Of a stretch of DNA of 64,000 nt, positions 44,549 through 53,388 are shown one piece after another. Every line of letters starts with the position of its first letter. Positions within the stretch are counted from its first letter, which is position 1. Made by a program: the position numbers and the translations under genes. The notes beneath the pieces are model-generated. The model did not search any database. It was not told the DNA's origin and saw only the letters and a list, made by a program, of their open reading frames with translations. The DNA comes from Psychrobacillus sp044762855 (GTDB taxonomy: Bacteria; Bacillota; Bacilli; Bacillales_A; Planococcaceae): NCBI RefSeq assembly GCF_044762855.1, contig NZ_JBIWFB010000012.1, positions 51,575 through 115,574 of the forward strand, read 5' to 3'.

Positions 44549-45865
44549 TCACTCCTTCTCCATCGTTAGAGGAAGGTCAAGATGAACAATATCTTCTAAA
44601 GTTTCTCTTCTAACTGCTAATTGATGTTTTCCATTTTCCACAAATACAACAGCAGGTCTAGCCAGACGGTTGTAATTGCTTGCCATGGCATATCCGTAAG
44701 CACCCGTACAGAACATTGCTAAAATATCTCCTGGTTGTGCTTTTGGTAATTCAATATGTTCGATCAACTTATCGCCGGACTCACAACATTTACCAGCGAT
44801 TGTGTATGTTACATCCGCTTTCTCACCGATTTTATTCGCAATGACTGCATCGTATAATGCCCCGTATAATGCTGGACGAATATTATCCGACATTCCACCA
44901 TCTACAGCCAAATAGTTACGAACATCCGGCACTTCTTTTTCAGAACCGATTGTATATAAAGAAGTTCCTGCATCGCCAACAAGCGAACGTCCTGGTTCAA
45001 TCCAAATTTCAGGCATGGCAAAATCTGTTTCAGCAATTAAGCCTTTTACGACAGTGATCATTTCTTCCACATAAACAGAAGGTTCAAGCGGTGTATCTTC
45101 TTTCGTATACTTAATACCAAAGCCGCCACCTAAATTTAATACGGTACACTCGAAATCATAATCACGATGCCATTCAATCATTTTTTTTATTAATTTTTCT
45201 GCAGCAACTTTAAATCCGATTGTTTCGAAAATTTGAGAACCAATATGACAGTGAAGACCTAGCAATTGAATGTAATCATCCTCAAACACTTGGTTAAACG
45301 CAAGATCTGCTTGTCCATTCATCAAATCAAATCCAAATTTCGAATCTTGTTGTCCAGTTGTAATATAGTCATGTGTATGTGCTTCTACCCCTGGGGTAAC
45401 GCGTAAAAGTATATTTACTTTTTGGTTATTTGCAGCAGTAAGTTCTTTTAATAGTTCGATTTCATAGAAGTTATCTACTACGATACAACCGATATTATGT
45501 TCGATTGCAAGTAATAATTCTTCTTTCGATTTATTGTTCCCGTGAAAATGTATTCGTTCTACTGGAAACCCTGCTTTAATCGCTGTATATAACTCCCCAC
45601 TAGAAACGACATCTAGCGATAAATTTTCTTGTTTCATCACTTGATACATTGCCACACTTGAAAAAGCTTTACTCGCATAAGCAACTTGCGCAGGCACATT
45701 TTGTGCTTTGAACGTTTGGATAAATGCGCGTGCACGCTCTCTTATTAACGACAAATCATACACGAATAATGGCGTTCCGTAAGTTTTTGCTAATTCTAAA
45801 CTGTCGATTCCACCTATTTCTAAATGGCCTTTTTCATTTACTGCATGTGTTGATACCATCACCAA
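44549..45865 (-). CDS. lysA: diaminopimelate decarboxylase
   Basis: It makes lysine from meso-diaminopimelate with PLP. The PLP lysine is in YASKAFSS near residue 65; HCHIGSQ and LNLGGGFGIKY follow. The product is 438 residues. The frame opens at a TTG at 45865, eight bases after AGAGG; ATG three codons on is an alternative. It lies downstream of spoVAF, as in B. subtilis. Confidence 0.95.
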   Translation of the reverse strand: MVMVSTHAVNEKGHLEIGGIDSLELAKTYGTPLFVYDLSLIRERARAFIQTFKAQNVPAQVAYASKAFSSVAMYQVMKQENLSLDVVSSGELYTAIKAGFPVERIHFHGNNKSKEELLLAIEHNIGCIVVDNFYEIELLKELTAANNQKVNILLRVTPGVEAHTHDYITTGQQDSKFGFDLMNGQADLAFNQVFEDDYIQLLGLHCHIGSQIFETIGFKVAAEKLIKKMIEWHRDYDFECTVLNLGGGFGIKYTKEDTPLEPSVYVEEMITVVKGLIAETDFAMPEIWIEPGRSLVGDAGTSLYTIGSEKEVPDVRNYLAVDGGMSDNIRPALYGALYDAVIANKIGEKADVTYTIAGKCCESGDKLIEHIELPKAQPGDILAMFCTGAYGYAMASNYNRLARPAVVFVENGKHQLAVRRETLEDIVHLDLPLTMEKE

Positions 45866-45934
45866 ATAAATCGCCTCTTTTCCTCTTTCAATATAAGAAC
45901 TTTACCACATTAAAAGAGGAGATTGCAATGGGAT

Positions 45935-47383
45935 TCATGACCTTTTGCGAACTGGTGATCTAGTGATAAACGGACGCTTTGCATCGATCGGCATAGGAAA
46001 ACGCACGAGTATTCGCATAAACGCTTTCGGGAAGAAAGGCATCACTGGCCATAAATAAGGAACATTCAAAGGTCTTAACGACCCAACATAGAAAAGCAAG
46101 ACGACAAGTGCGATAAAAAATCCATTTGCCCCTAAAAGTGCCGTACAAATTAATATAAAGGTCCGGAAAATTTTCGTCGATATACTTAGTTCATACGAAG
46201 GAATGGCAAATGTAAAGATCGCTGTAATCGCTGTATACAAAATGACTTCTGGAACAAATAACCCCACATCTACCGCCATTTGACCGATGACTAGTGCCGC
46301 AATAATACCCATCGCTGTCGACAAAGGAGTAGGTGTATGAATGGCGGCAAGCCGCAAAAATTCAATTCCAACATCTGCAAAAATGATTTGCAATAATAAT
46401 GGAATTTCCCCCACTTCTTTTGGACCAAAAAAATCAAGTGACTTCGGCAAAAATTCTGGATGCTTCGAAAGTAAATACCAAAAAGGAAGCAAAAACAAGC
46501 TAAACACTACTCCCGCCAAACGAATCCATCGCACGATGGTACCGATTATTGGAGCCTGCCTGTATTCCTCCGCATGTTGCAAATGATGAAAAACCGTCGT
46601 CGGAACTATAATAGCAGAAGGAGATGTATCGACGATAAGCACAATATGCCCTTCTAGTAAATGAGCTGCTGCGATGTCTGGCCTTTCCGTGAATCGCACA
46701 AATGGCAACGGATGAAAACCCTGTTTAAACAACCATTCTTCTAGTGCTTTATCCGTCATCGTGAACCCATCGTGTTTGATTTGGTTAAGCCGCTCTCGAA
46801 TTTGCTTCAAGTTATCATCACTTGCAATGCCTTTTATAAACGAAATGGCAATATCTGTTTGACCTAAAGTCGATACTTGATGAAGCTCAAATTTTAAATC
46901 CGGGTCGCGAATCCTTCTTCTAATAAGTGCCGTATTTTGCACAATATTTTCTGTAAATCCATCCCTGGAACCTCTTACAACTTTTTCATTATCCGGTTCC
47001 TCGGGACTTCTTCCTGGATAGGACCGCACATCCACTGTATAAATAGAGCCGTTATTTAAGATAAATGTTACTTGTCCACTCAGTAAAGCAACAAGCCACT
47101 TCTCTTTGGAATCATACTGGGTAATCGAATAGTATGGGAAATAGTGCTCCATTATTTTATTTTCATCGTCTATTTCTTCTATTATTTCTGCTTGCGCATT
47201 CGTTAGTAACTCTGTCAGAACCATTCCGTCCACTAGCCCATTAATATACACAAGCAATACTGGAAATTCATATAAATGCGTATGCAATGTTCCAAAATCA
47301 TACGATTCATTGACGCCGAATTTTTCTTTTAAATACGCTTCCGCTTCTGACATATTTGAAAATAAGGGTTTCGTTTCAATCAC
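45935..47383 (-). CDS. spoVAF: spore germination protein SpoVAF (GerA family)
   Basis: A forespore inner-membrane protein related to GerAA subunits. It has a long hydrophilic N-terminal domain (about 290 residues) and five or so C-terminal membrane segments. The 482-residue length and position before lysA fit SpoVAF. In B. subtilis it is the last gene of the spoVAA-AF operon. Here spoVAA-AE are absent, and its GTG start overlaps the sigF stop by four bases (GTGA). It therefore becomes the fourth gene of the spoIIA operon. Confidence 0.88.
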   Translation of the reverse strand: MIETKPLFSNMSEAEAYLKEKFGVNESYDFGTLHTHLYEFPVLLVYINGLVDGMVLTELLTNAQAEIIEEIDDENKIMEHYFPYYSITQYDSKEKWLVALLSGQVTFILNNGSIYTVDVRSYPGRSPEEPDNEKVVRGSRDGFTENIVQNTALIRRRIRDPDLKFELHQVSTLGQTDIAISFIKGIASDDNLKQIRERLNQIKHDGFTMTDKALEEWLFKQGFHPLPFVRFTERPDIAAAHLLEGHIVLIVDTSPSAIIVPTTVFHHLQHAEEYRQAPIIGTIVRWIRLAGVVFSLFLLPFWYLLSKHPEFLPKSLDFFGPKEVGEIPLLLQIIFADVGIEFLRLAAIHTPTPLSTAMGIIAALVIGQMAVDVGLFVPEVILYTAITAIFTFAIPSYELSISTKIFRTFILICTALLGANGFFIALVVLLFYVGSLRPLNVPYLWPVMPFFPKAFMRILVRFPMPIDAKRPFITRSPVRKRS

Positions 47384-48165
47384 CTATCTTTAGCTTTTGA
47401 TTGCTCTTCAAAACCAGCTGGTACAAGCCAATTTTTTAGCTGGCTTAATATTTTCTTCTCGAGCCTGGACACTTGTACTTGCGAAATACCGAGTCGCTCG
47501 GCAATATCGCTTTGTGTACAGTCTAGGTAATATCGCAAATAAATAATCATCTGTTCTCGTTTTTCTAGTTTTTCTAGTAATTCTCTGAGTGGAATATGGT
47601 CAAATGACTTCTCCGAGCGCTCATCTTTCATCTGATCCATTAAGGTCAGTGCATCTCCACCTTCATTTTCGTACAATTGCTCTTGTAACGATGCCGGATC
47701 TCTTAATGCATCCGTCGCCATGACAATTTCTTCTCTCGATACTTCTAAAATACTAGCTAGTTCAAGAATCGTTGGTTGACGTTCATGTTTCTTCAGAAAA
47801 TCATCCGTCGCATGGCGAATTTTAAAGTTTAATTCACGGATGGAGCGACTAATCTTCACCATCCCATCGTCTCTTAAAAACCGTTGAATTTCTCCGATAA
47901 TCATCGGAACTGCATACGTTGAAAACTTTACTTCATACGACAAATCAAACTTATCTACAGATTTCATCAGACCAATACAGCCAATTTGAAACAAATCCTC
48001 TAAATCCGCTCCTCGTGAAGCAAAACGCTGCACAATCGACCAAACTAACCGAGTATTTCCTTCGATCATTTGCTGTCTTGCCTGTTTATCTCCAGCTTGT
48101 GACAATGCAATGAGTTCCCTCATCTTTTCCTGGGTTAATAAAGCCGATGTCTTATTATTCATCAT
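47380..48165 (-). CDS. sigF: forespore sigma factor F
   Basis: The first compartment-specific sigma factor of sporulation. The 261-residue protein has region 2 (GADLEDLFQIGCIGLMKSVDKFD and YEVKFSTYAVPMIIGEIQRFLRDDG) and a region 4 helix-turn-helix (TQSDIAERLGISQVQVSRLEKK). It abuts spoIIAB. SpoIIAB holds it inactive. Confidence 0.97.
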   Translation of the reverse strand: MMNNKTSALLTQEKMRELIALSQAGDKQARQQMIEGNTRLVWSIVQRFASRGADLEDLFQIGCIGLMKSVDKFDLSYEVKFSTYAVPMIIGEIQRFLRDDGMVKISRSIRELNFKIRHATDDFLKKHERQPTILELASILEVSREEIVMATDALRDPASLQEQLYENEGGDALTLMDQMKDERSEKSFDHIPLRELLEKLEKREQMIIYLRYYLDCTQSDIAERLGISQVQVSRLEKKILSQLKNWLVPAGFEEQSKAKDR

Positions 48166-48611
48166 TAGACGATCCTACTTGATTCTTGAATTGGTACAAA
48201 TCGCTTCGTAATAGTTACAGTTGTCCCCCTATCAGGAATTGAGTATATCTCCACATCGTCGCTGAAGCTTTCCATAATTGTGAATCCCATACCAGAGCGC
48301 TCTTGTTCCGGCTTCGTCGTAAAAAGTGGCTCGCGTGCTTGACTAACATCTCGAATTCCACGTCCATAGTCCACAATAGATACGACAATTTCTCTATCTA
48401 TACGTTGCGCATGAATTTCTATTTTACCTACTCCATCTTCTTCATAACCATGTACAATTGCATTCGTTACCGCTTCGGAAATAACTGTTTTAAACTCCGA
48501 TAATTCTTCGATTGTCGGATCAATTGCTGCGATAAAACTGGACATTACCATTCTCGCTAATGCTTCATTCTCACTTTTTGCTATAAAAGATAGTGTGATC
48601 TCATTGTCCAT
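48165..48611 (-). CDS. spoIIAB: anti-sigma F factor SpoIIAB
   Basis: A GHKL-fold serine kinase that binds and inhibits sigma F and phosphorylates SpoIIAA. Motifs NAIVHGYEEDGVG (N box), DYGRGI and ERSGMGFTIMESF are present. The ATG at 48611 follows GGGGGAA and lies inside spoIIAA, giving 148 residues. Confidence 0.96.
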   Translation of the reverse strand: MDNEITLSFIAKSENEALARMVMSSFIAAIDPTIEELSEFKTVISEAVTNAIVHGYEEDGVGKIEIHAQRIDREIVVSIVDYGRGIRDVSQAREPLFTTKPEQERSGMGFTIMESFSDDVEIYSIPDRGTTVTITKRFVPIQESSRIV

Positions 48612-48957
48612 AAACAATTCCCCCTAACTTTGACATAATTTCAATTTCTGATTCGTTATAAATATAGGGACTTAATCCTGCAAACTGAAAAATTTTCTTC
48701 ATCGTTGGTGAAGGGTTCACAATAATCGTTTGTCCTTCAATTGGTGCAAGTTCACGCATTCTTCCGAGAATAAGCCCTATGCCTGAACTATCCATAAAAT
48801 TTAAATCTTTTAAATTCCAAACTAATACTTTAATAGACCCGTTTTTAATCAATGGCACTATTTCATTTCGAATATTAGCAGTACTATGATGGTCTAACTC
48901 ACCTTTTAATCGAATAATAATAATTTCGTCTCCAACTCTTTCTACTTCATGCATCAT
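48601..48957 (-). CDS. spoIIAA: anti-anti-sigma factor SpoIIAA
   Basis: A STAS-domain protein that releases sigma F when dephosphorylated. The phosphorylated serine is in FMDSSGIGLILGR. The ATG at 48957 has GAGGAGG eight bases upstream and gives 118 residues; a second ATG follows at once. It overlaps spoIIAB by 11 bases. dacF, which precedes it in B. subtilis, is absent. Confidence 0.96.
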   Translation of the reverse strand: MMHEVERVGDEIIIIRLKGELDHHSTANIRNEIVPLIKNGSIKVLVWNLKDLNFMDSSGIGLILGRMRELAPIEGQTIIVNPSPTMKKIFQFAGLSPYIYNESEIEIMSKLGGIVYGQ

Positions 48958-48983
48958 ACAATTCGCCTCCTCGTAATAGCGCA

Positions 48984-49009
48984 ATTCTACATGAACAGAT
49001 GTTATTCCT
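48984..49009 (-). promoter_or_regulatory. probable sigma-H promoter of the spoIIA operon
   Basis: AGGAAT and GAAT on the minus strand, 16 bases apart, ending 26 bases before the spoIIAA start. This is the sigma-H pattern known for B. subtilis spoIIA. The base before AGGA does not fit the consensus. Confidence 0.55.
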
Positions 49010-49105
49010 TGCGCTTGACAAAAGTAGAAGAAATGATATCTTATTAGTCGATTTTCGACAAAGGGCTGCTCGTTCTTAGTATGGGAAGCTTTCCTATTTT
49101 TTAAT

Positions 49106-49158
49106 CAAAAAATAGGCATCTCGTAAAAGTTTTTATAAACCTTTATGAGATGCCTATT
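49106..49158 (-). terminator. intrinsic terminator after the 49265-49486 gene
   Basis: AATAGGCATCTC with GAGATGCCTATT and an inner AAAGG/CTTTT stem, followed by TTTTTTG on the minus strand. It separates this gene from spoIIA. Confidence 0.82.
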
Positions 49159-49264
49159 GGATTAGGTAAATATGGAGTGTACATAGGGTTGTTATGGGTG
49201 AGCATAAGGGCAACATGCATCCCAACTATCTGAGCACAAATGATTAACATAATATCATTCAGCC

Positions 49265-49486
49265 TTAATAACCATGCTGTCTCTTTTGATAGTAATTGCC
49301 GATAAAATAACTACAAATTATTCCAATCAGAAAAGGAATTACAGAGCCACCTGTTTCGATTCCTGTTGAAGTTTCTTCGTAAAAACTATACATGAACAAT
49401 TTAATATCGAACAAGTAGCCAATCATTAAAAGGAGACTGCTTACAAGAATAAAAGACACTAAACCTACAAATACTGTTTTAATCAA
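49265..49486 (-). CDS. small two-span membrane protein, unknown
   Basis: A 73-residue protein with two membrane segments (about 5-28 and 48-65) and a short acidic middle. The TTG start follows GGGTGGAG, and a terminator lies downstream. No family recognised. In B. subtilis dacF would be near this place. Confidence 0.6.
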   Translation of the reverse strand: MIKTVFVGLVSFILVSSLLLMIGYLFDIKLFMYSFYEETSTGIETGGSVIPFLIGIICSYFIGNYYQKRQHGY

Positions 49487-49573
49487 TACTCCACCCTCTT
49501 TCCGTATTATATTTCTCTAGATTTTAACATATGAGGATATTTTCATACGGATGTTTATATTAATTCCTCAATC

Positions 49574-49907
49574 GAGCAAGCAAACCGCTTGCGAGCATTC
49601 GACTACCGTATCCACGCATACATCTCCCCTATACGAGCAATTCACTTCACCTACCGAGCAATCAAACTACATTTGAGCATTCGACTAACACATCCGAGCA
49701 TATATCTCTCCTATACGAGCATTTTACTTCGCCATCCGAGCAAGCAAACCGCTTGCGAGCATTCGACTGTCACATCCGCGCATATATCTCCCCTATACGA
49801 GCATTTTACTTCGCCATCCGAGCAAGCAAACCGCTTGCGAGCATTCGAACACTGTATCCGCGCAATTCTCCTCCCTATACGGGCAATTAACTTCGTCTTC
49901 CAAGCAT
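49574..49907 (+). repeat. long 21-bp GAGCA array with 82-bp superunits
   Basis: The 485-base gap between the small membrane-protein gene and pdp is filled by about 17 units that begin GAGCA (or GCGCA, ACGCA, GGGCA, AAGCA). Positions are 49574, 49593, 49614, 49635, 49656, 49675, 49696, 49717, 49738, 49757, 49778, 49799, 49820, 49839, 49860, 49881 and 49902. The interval order is 19, 21, 21, 21, 19 and so on, so four superunits of 82 bp start at 49593, 49675, 49757 and 49839. The 19-bp unit in most superunits contains the small palindrome GCAAACCGCTTGC. No credible gene is present. Confidence 0.88.
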
Positions 49908-49926
49908 AGTGAACCCCTACAACACA

Positions 49927-49962
49927 AAAAAGCAGCCAAATTTGTAAATTTGGCTGCTTCCC
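49927..49962 (-). terminator. intrinsic terminator after pdp
   Basis: AAGCAGCCAAATTT with AAATTTGGCTGCTT and a three-base loop, followed by TTTTGTG on the minus strand. Confidence 0.88.
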
Positions 49963-49971
49963 TCATAAATA

Positions 49972-51261
49972 TTACATAATTTTCAAAATCGATTTATTCT
50001 TCACTGGTTGTGCATCCGTAATTGAATAAGCTTTTTCAATCAATTGAACAGACTCATCCACCGCGTCTTTATTGGAGTATAAAACCGCTAACGTATCGCC
50101 TTTTTTAACTGATTGCCCATTAAGTGCTACCAACTTAACCCCAGCGTCGAAATCTAATACATCCGCTTTCGTTAAGCGGCCAGCTCCTACTAAAAGAGAA
50201 GCTTTTCCGATTAATTCTGCGTCAATCAAGCTAATATAACCATCTTTCGCTGCCTTTACTTCGATTTCATGTTTTGTCGTTTTCGCGTGAACGTCTGATG
50301 CATCTCCACCTTGAGCGGTGATAAATTCTTTCAATTTAGCAAGTGCTGCGCCATTCGAAAGCGTTTCTAATACTTTTTGCTCCGCAACTTCATCACTCAC
50401 ATCCGTTGCAAGTTGATACATTTTAGAAGAAATCGCAATCGTCACGTCTAACAAACCTTGTTCACTCTTTTTATAGTTATCCAAGAAATCATGAGCTTCC
50501 ACTACTTCTAGCTTATTCCCAATATTGTGACCTAGTGGCTGATTCATATCTGTAATAACAACCGCTACTTTTCTGCCTAAACTTTCGCCGATTTGAATCA
50601 TCGTTTTCGCTAACTCGGATGCATGTTCCAAATCTTTCATAAATGCACCTTTACCACATTTTACGTCAAGTACAATACCATCCGCACCGCTCGCTATTTT
50701 TTTACTCATAATAGAAGACGCGATTAATGGAATGCTGTCGACTGTACCTGTCACATCTCGTAAAGCGTACAGTTTTTTATCCGCAGGTGTTAAATTACCC
50801 GATTGACCGACAATGGCAATTTTATGTTCATTTACTTGTTTAATAAATTCATCCGCTTCCAATTCTACATGAAAACCATCGATAGATTCTAACTTATCTA
50901 CTGTACCGCCAGTAATTCCAAGTCCTCTACCACTCATTTTGGCAATCGGAATATCTAGAGATGCTAAAATAGGCGCGACAAGTAAACTTACTTTATCGCC
51001 AATTCCGCCTGTGCTATGCTTATCCACTTTAAATCCTTCAATACTCGAAAGATCAATGACATCGCCAGATTCTACCATCGCTTTTGTTAACGAAGCGGTT
51101 TCATTTTCATCCATCCCATTAATTAGAATGGCCATAAGCATAGAACTCATTTGGTAATCTGGAATTTCATCTTTTGTATACTTCCCGATCATATATTGAA
51201 TTTCTTCTTCAGTAAGTGAATGGTTTCGTTTTTTCTTGTCAATCAATTCAAGCATATTCAT
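49972..51261 (-). CDS. pdp: pyrimidine-nucleoside phosphorylase
   Basis: It cleaves uridine and thymidine with phosphate. KMSGRGLGITGGTVDKLES is the phosphate- and base-binding signature, and DKHSTGGIGDKVSL is also conserved. The product is 429 residues. It is 21 bases downstream of deoB; together they feed nucleoside sugars into the pentose phosphate route. Confidence 0.95.
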   Translation of the reverse strand: MNMLELIDKKKRNHSLTEEEIQYMIGKYTKDEIPDYQMSSMLMAILINGMDENETASLTKAMVESGDVIDLSSIEGFKVDKHSTGGIGDKVSLLVAPILASLDIPIAKMSGRGLGITGGTVDKLESIDGFHVELEADEFIKQVNEHKIAIVGQSGNLTPADKKLYALRDVTGTVDSIPLIASSIMSKKIASGADGIVLDVKCGKGAFMKDLEHASELAKTMIQIGESLGRKVAVVITDMNQPLGHNIGNKLEVVEAHDFLDNYKKSEQGLLDVTIAISSKMYQLATDVSDEVAEQKVLETLSNGAALAKLKEFITAQGGDASDVHAKTTKHEIEVKAAKDGYISLIDAELIGKASLLVGAGRLTKADVLDFDAGVKLVALNGQSVKKGDTLAVLYSNKDAVDESVQLIEKAYSITDAQPVKNKSILKIM

Positions 51262-51282
51262 TTATTTTCCCGCCCTTAACAA

Positions 51283-52461
51283 TTATTTTAATGAAGATAA
51301 GAAACTTTCACCGAATGCTGTTTGAGCAACACTAAAGTTTTCTGCAATCGTTGCACCGATATCTGCAAATGTTGTGCGAAGTGGTAATTCTTTTATTTCT
51401 TTCAATTTTGGAGAATAAACCGTTAACGGCACGAACTCACGCGTATGATCCGTACCTGGCATTGTCGGGTCATTTCCGTGATCCGCTGTAATAATGAGCA
51501 AATCTTCTTCTGTTAATTTTGGTAAAACTTCTTTTAAACGAGCGTCAAATTCTTCTAATGCTTTTCCGTATCCAATTGGATCTCGACGATGACCAAATGA
51601 AGCATCAAAGTCTACTAAATTTAAGAAGCTAATACCTGTAAAATCTTTATCTAATGTTGCGATAAATTTATCCATGCCGTCCATATTGTCCGTCGTGCGT
51701 TCTGTAGCAGTAATACCTTCTCCATTAAAAATGTCATAAATTTTACCGATCGCTAAAACGTCCAGTCCTGCATCTTGTAATTCGTTCATCGCAGTACGAC
51801 CAAAAGGTTTTAATGCATAGTCATGACGATTTGATGTGCGAGCAAAGTTCCCTGGCTGTCCGATAAATGGACGTGCAATAACGCGACCTACTAAAAACTC
51901 CTCAGAAAGTGTCAGTTCTCTTGCCACTTCACAAATATGGTAAAGTTCATCCAGTGGAATAATCTCTTCATGTGCAGCGATTTGTAACACAGGATCTGCC
52001 GAGGTATAAACAATAATTGCACCCGTTTTCATATGTTCTTCGCCAAGTTCATCTAAGATTGCTGTACCACTCGCAGGTTTATTGCCAATTACTTTACGAC
52101 CGATTTTTTCTTCTAAAGCAGAGATTAGTTCTTGTGGGAAACCATTTGGATACACTTTAAAAGGCTTATCGATGTTCAGCCCCATAATCTCCCAATGTCC
52201 AGTCATTGTATCTTTTCCAACAGAGGCTTCTTGCATTTTTCCAAAATACGCAGTTGGATTTTCTACACGTTCAATCCCTTGAATTTTATCAATATTACCT
52301 AGACCAAGTTTTTGCATTTCAGGCATGTGGAGGCCACCCATTTTTTCTGCAATATGTCCAAGCGTATGAGAGCCAACATCACCAAAAGCAGCTGCGTCAG
52401 GCGCTTCTCCAATTCCAACTGAGTCCATAACAATTACATGTATGCGCTTAAATTTGTTCAT
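51283..52461 (-). CDS. deoB: phosphopentomutase
   Basis: It interconverts ribose-1- and ribose-5-phosphate. The metal-binding motifs VMDSVGIGEAPDAAAFGD at the N terminus and ITADHGNDPTMPGTDHTRE near the C terminus identify it. The product is 392 residues, expressed with pdp. B. subtilis has drm at the same place, followed by pupG; pdp replaces pupG here. Confidence 0.96.
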   Translation of the reverse strand: MNKFKRIHVIVMDSVGIGEAPDAAAFGDVGSHTLGHIAEKMGGLHMPEMQKLGLGNIDKIQGIERVENPTAYFGKMQEASVGKDTMTGHWEIMGLNIDKPFKVYPNGFPQELISALEEKIGRKVIGNKPASGTAILDELGEEHMKTGAIIVYTSADPVLQIAAHEEIIPLDELYHICEVARELTLSEEFLVGRVIARPFIGQPGNFARTSNRHDYALKPFGRTAMNELQDAGLDVLAIGKIYDIFNGEGITATERTTDNMDGMDKFIATLDKDFTGISFLNLVDFDASFGHRRDPIGYGKALEEFDARLKEVLPKLTEEDLLIITADHGNDPTMPGTDHTREFVPLTVYSPKLKEIKELPLRTTFADIGATIAENFSVAQTAFGESFLSSLK

Positions 52462-52522
52462 TTTATTTACCTCCTCGTCTTTACTTCTAGTTTACCAAAA
52501 ATATTCAGAATGTACAGGTCAG

Positions 52523-52606
52523 ACCTCTGACTTATTTAATAGATTTTATGTACTCCTATTATAACAATATTTGTATTTAAAACGAAATAATGAGCAAGTC
52601 AGAGGT
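52523..52606. promoter_or_regulatory. inverted repeat between deoB and the divergent membrane gene
   Basis: ACCTCTGACTT at 52523-52533 is perfectly complementary to AAGTCAGAGGT at 52596-52606. The left copy is also embedded in two small palindromes, AGGTCAGACCT and GTCAGACCTCTGAC. The location between divergent genes suggests an operator or a small mobile remnant; I cannot tell which. The rest of this 252-base gap shows nothing. Confidence 0.4.
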
Positions 52607-52713
52607 ACAATCCTTTAGGTAAAGATTCTCTTTTTTAATTAATTACTTTTGACATAAACATTGAATTTTTACTCATATAGTGTCCTAGAAGAGTATTTTT
52701 AATGGAGGATAGT

Positions 52714-53340
52714 ATGAACAATCAAGAGGATTTACTTTCAATATTACAATTAGGTATGGGATTATTTTGGATCATTACATATATACTCATTATTAAACGT
52801 GGATTTCAAGATAAGAAATATGGAATGCCAATGGTAGCAATTTGTGCAAATATATCTTGGGAATTTATTTTTTTATTCATTTTTACACCGGATGATCCAC
52901 AAAAATTAATCACGAGCATTTGGTTAGTATTAGACATCATTATTATGATTCAATATTTAATCTTTGGCCGAAAGGAATTCAAACAATATATTTCTGCAAA
53001 CTTTTTCTATTTCTCTTTTTTCTTAACGCTAGGCATAAGCTTTCTACTTATCATTGCAATGACGTTGGAATTTAATGATGTGGAAGGGAAATACGCTGCT
53101 TTTTTACAAAATTTAATGATGTCCGGACTGTTTATCTTTTTATTAATAAGACGAGGTAACGCCAGCGGTCAATCAATATACATCGCAGTTTTTAAAATGC
53201 TTGGAACCTTATTTGCTTCTATTGCGTTCTTTCTATATTTTAAAACGTATTTGATTACAATACTTGCTGTCGCTACATTAATTTATGATTGGATTTATAT
53301 TGTTCTTTTATGCAAGTTAAAGAGAAAGTTCCCTGTGTAA
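52714..53340 (+). CDS. multi-span membrane protein resembling Pyr4/PaxB-type terpene cyclases
   Basis: A 208-residue protein with about seven membrane segments. The N-terminal pattern YGMPMVAICANISWEFIF and the downstream IWLVLDIIIM resemble the fungal meroterpenoid cyclases Pyr4 and PaxB. Those enzymes are small membrane proteins of similar topology. In Pyr4 the catalytic acids are known to be a Glu in the WE motif and an Asp near the C terminus. Here Glu50 (SWE) and Asp192 (LIYDWIYIVLL) occupy equivalent places. I used the ATG at 52714 with GGAGG upstream; the frame opens at 52702. No prenyl transferase is adjacent, so the substrate is unknown. The assignment is from memory of the motifs and was not searched. 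Confidence 0.55.
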   Translation: MNNQEDLLSILQLGMGLFWIITYILIIKRGFQDKKYGMPMVAICANISWEFIFLFIFTPDDPQKLITSIWLVLDIIIMIQYLIFGRKEFKQYISANFFYFSFFLTLGISFLLIIAMTLEFNDVEGKYAAFLQNLMMSGLFIFLLIRRGNASGQSIYIAVFKMLGTLFASIAFFLYFKTYLITILAVATLIYDWIYIVLLCKLKRKFPV

Positions 53341-53371
53341 GAAACAATTCAGAATCGTTTCTTACACAGGG
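53331..53371. terminator. 15-bp hairpin between convergent genes
   Basis: CCCTGTGTAAGAAAC with GTTTCTTACACAGGG around an 11-base loop; the left arm holds the stop codon of the membrane gene. Neither strand has a proper T run, so it may not be a classical terminator. Confidence 0.5.
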
Positions 53372-53388
53372 AGAAGAAAGGAGCGTAT

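Noticed and set aside
49574..49907. A CRISPR array
   Set aside because: Units are 21 bp with only five to nine conserved bases; no repeats of 24-40 bp with unique spacers and no cas genes nearby.
49589..49909. A 106-codon plus-strand frame
   Set aside because: It is a reading of the GAGCA array, with repeated peptide blocks that mirror the 82-bp units; no start signal.
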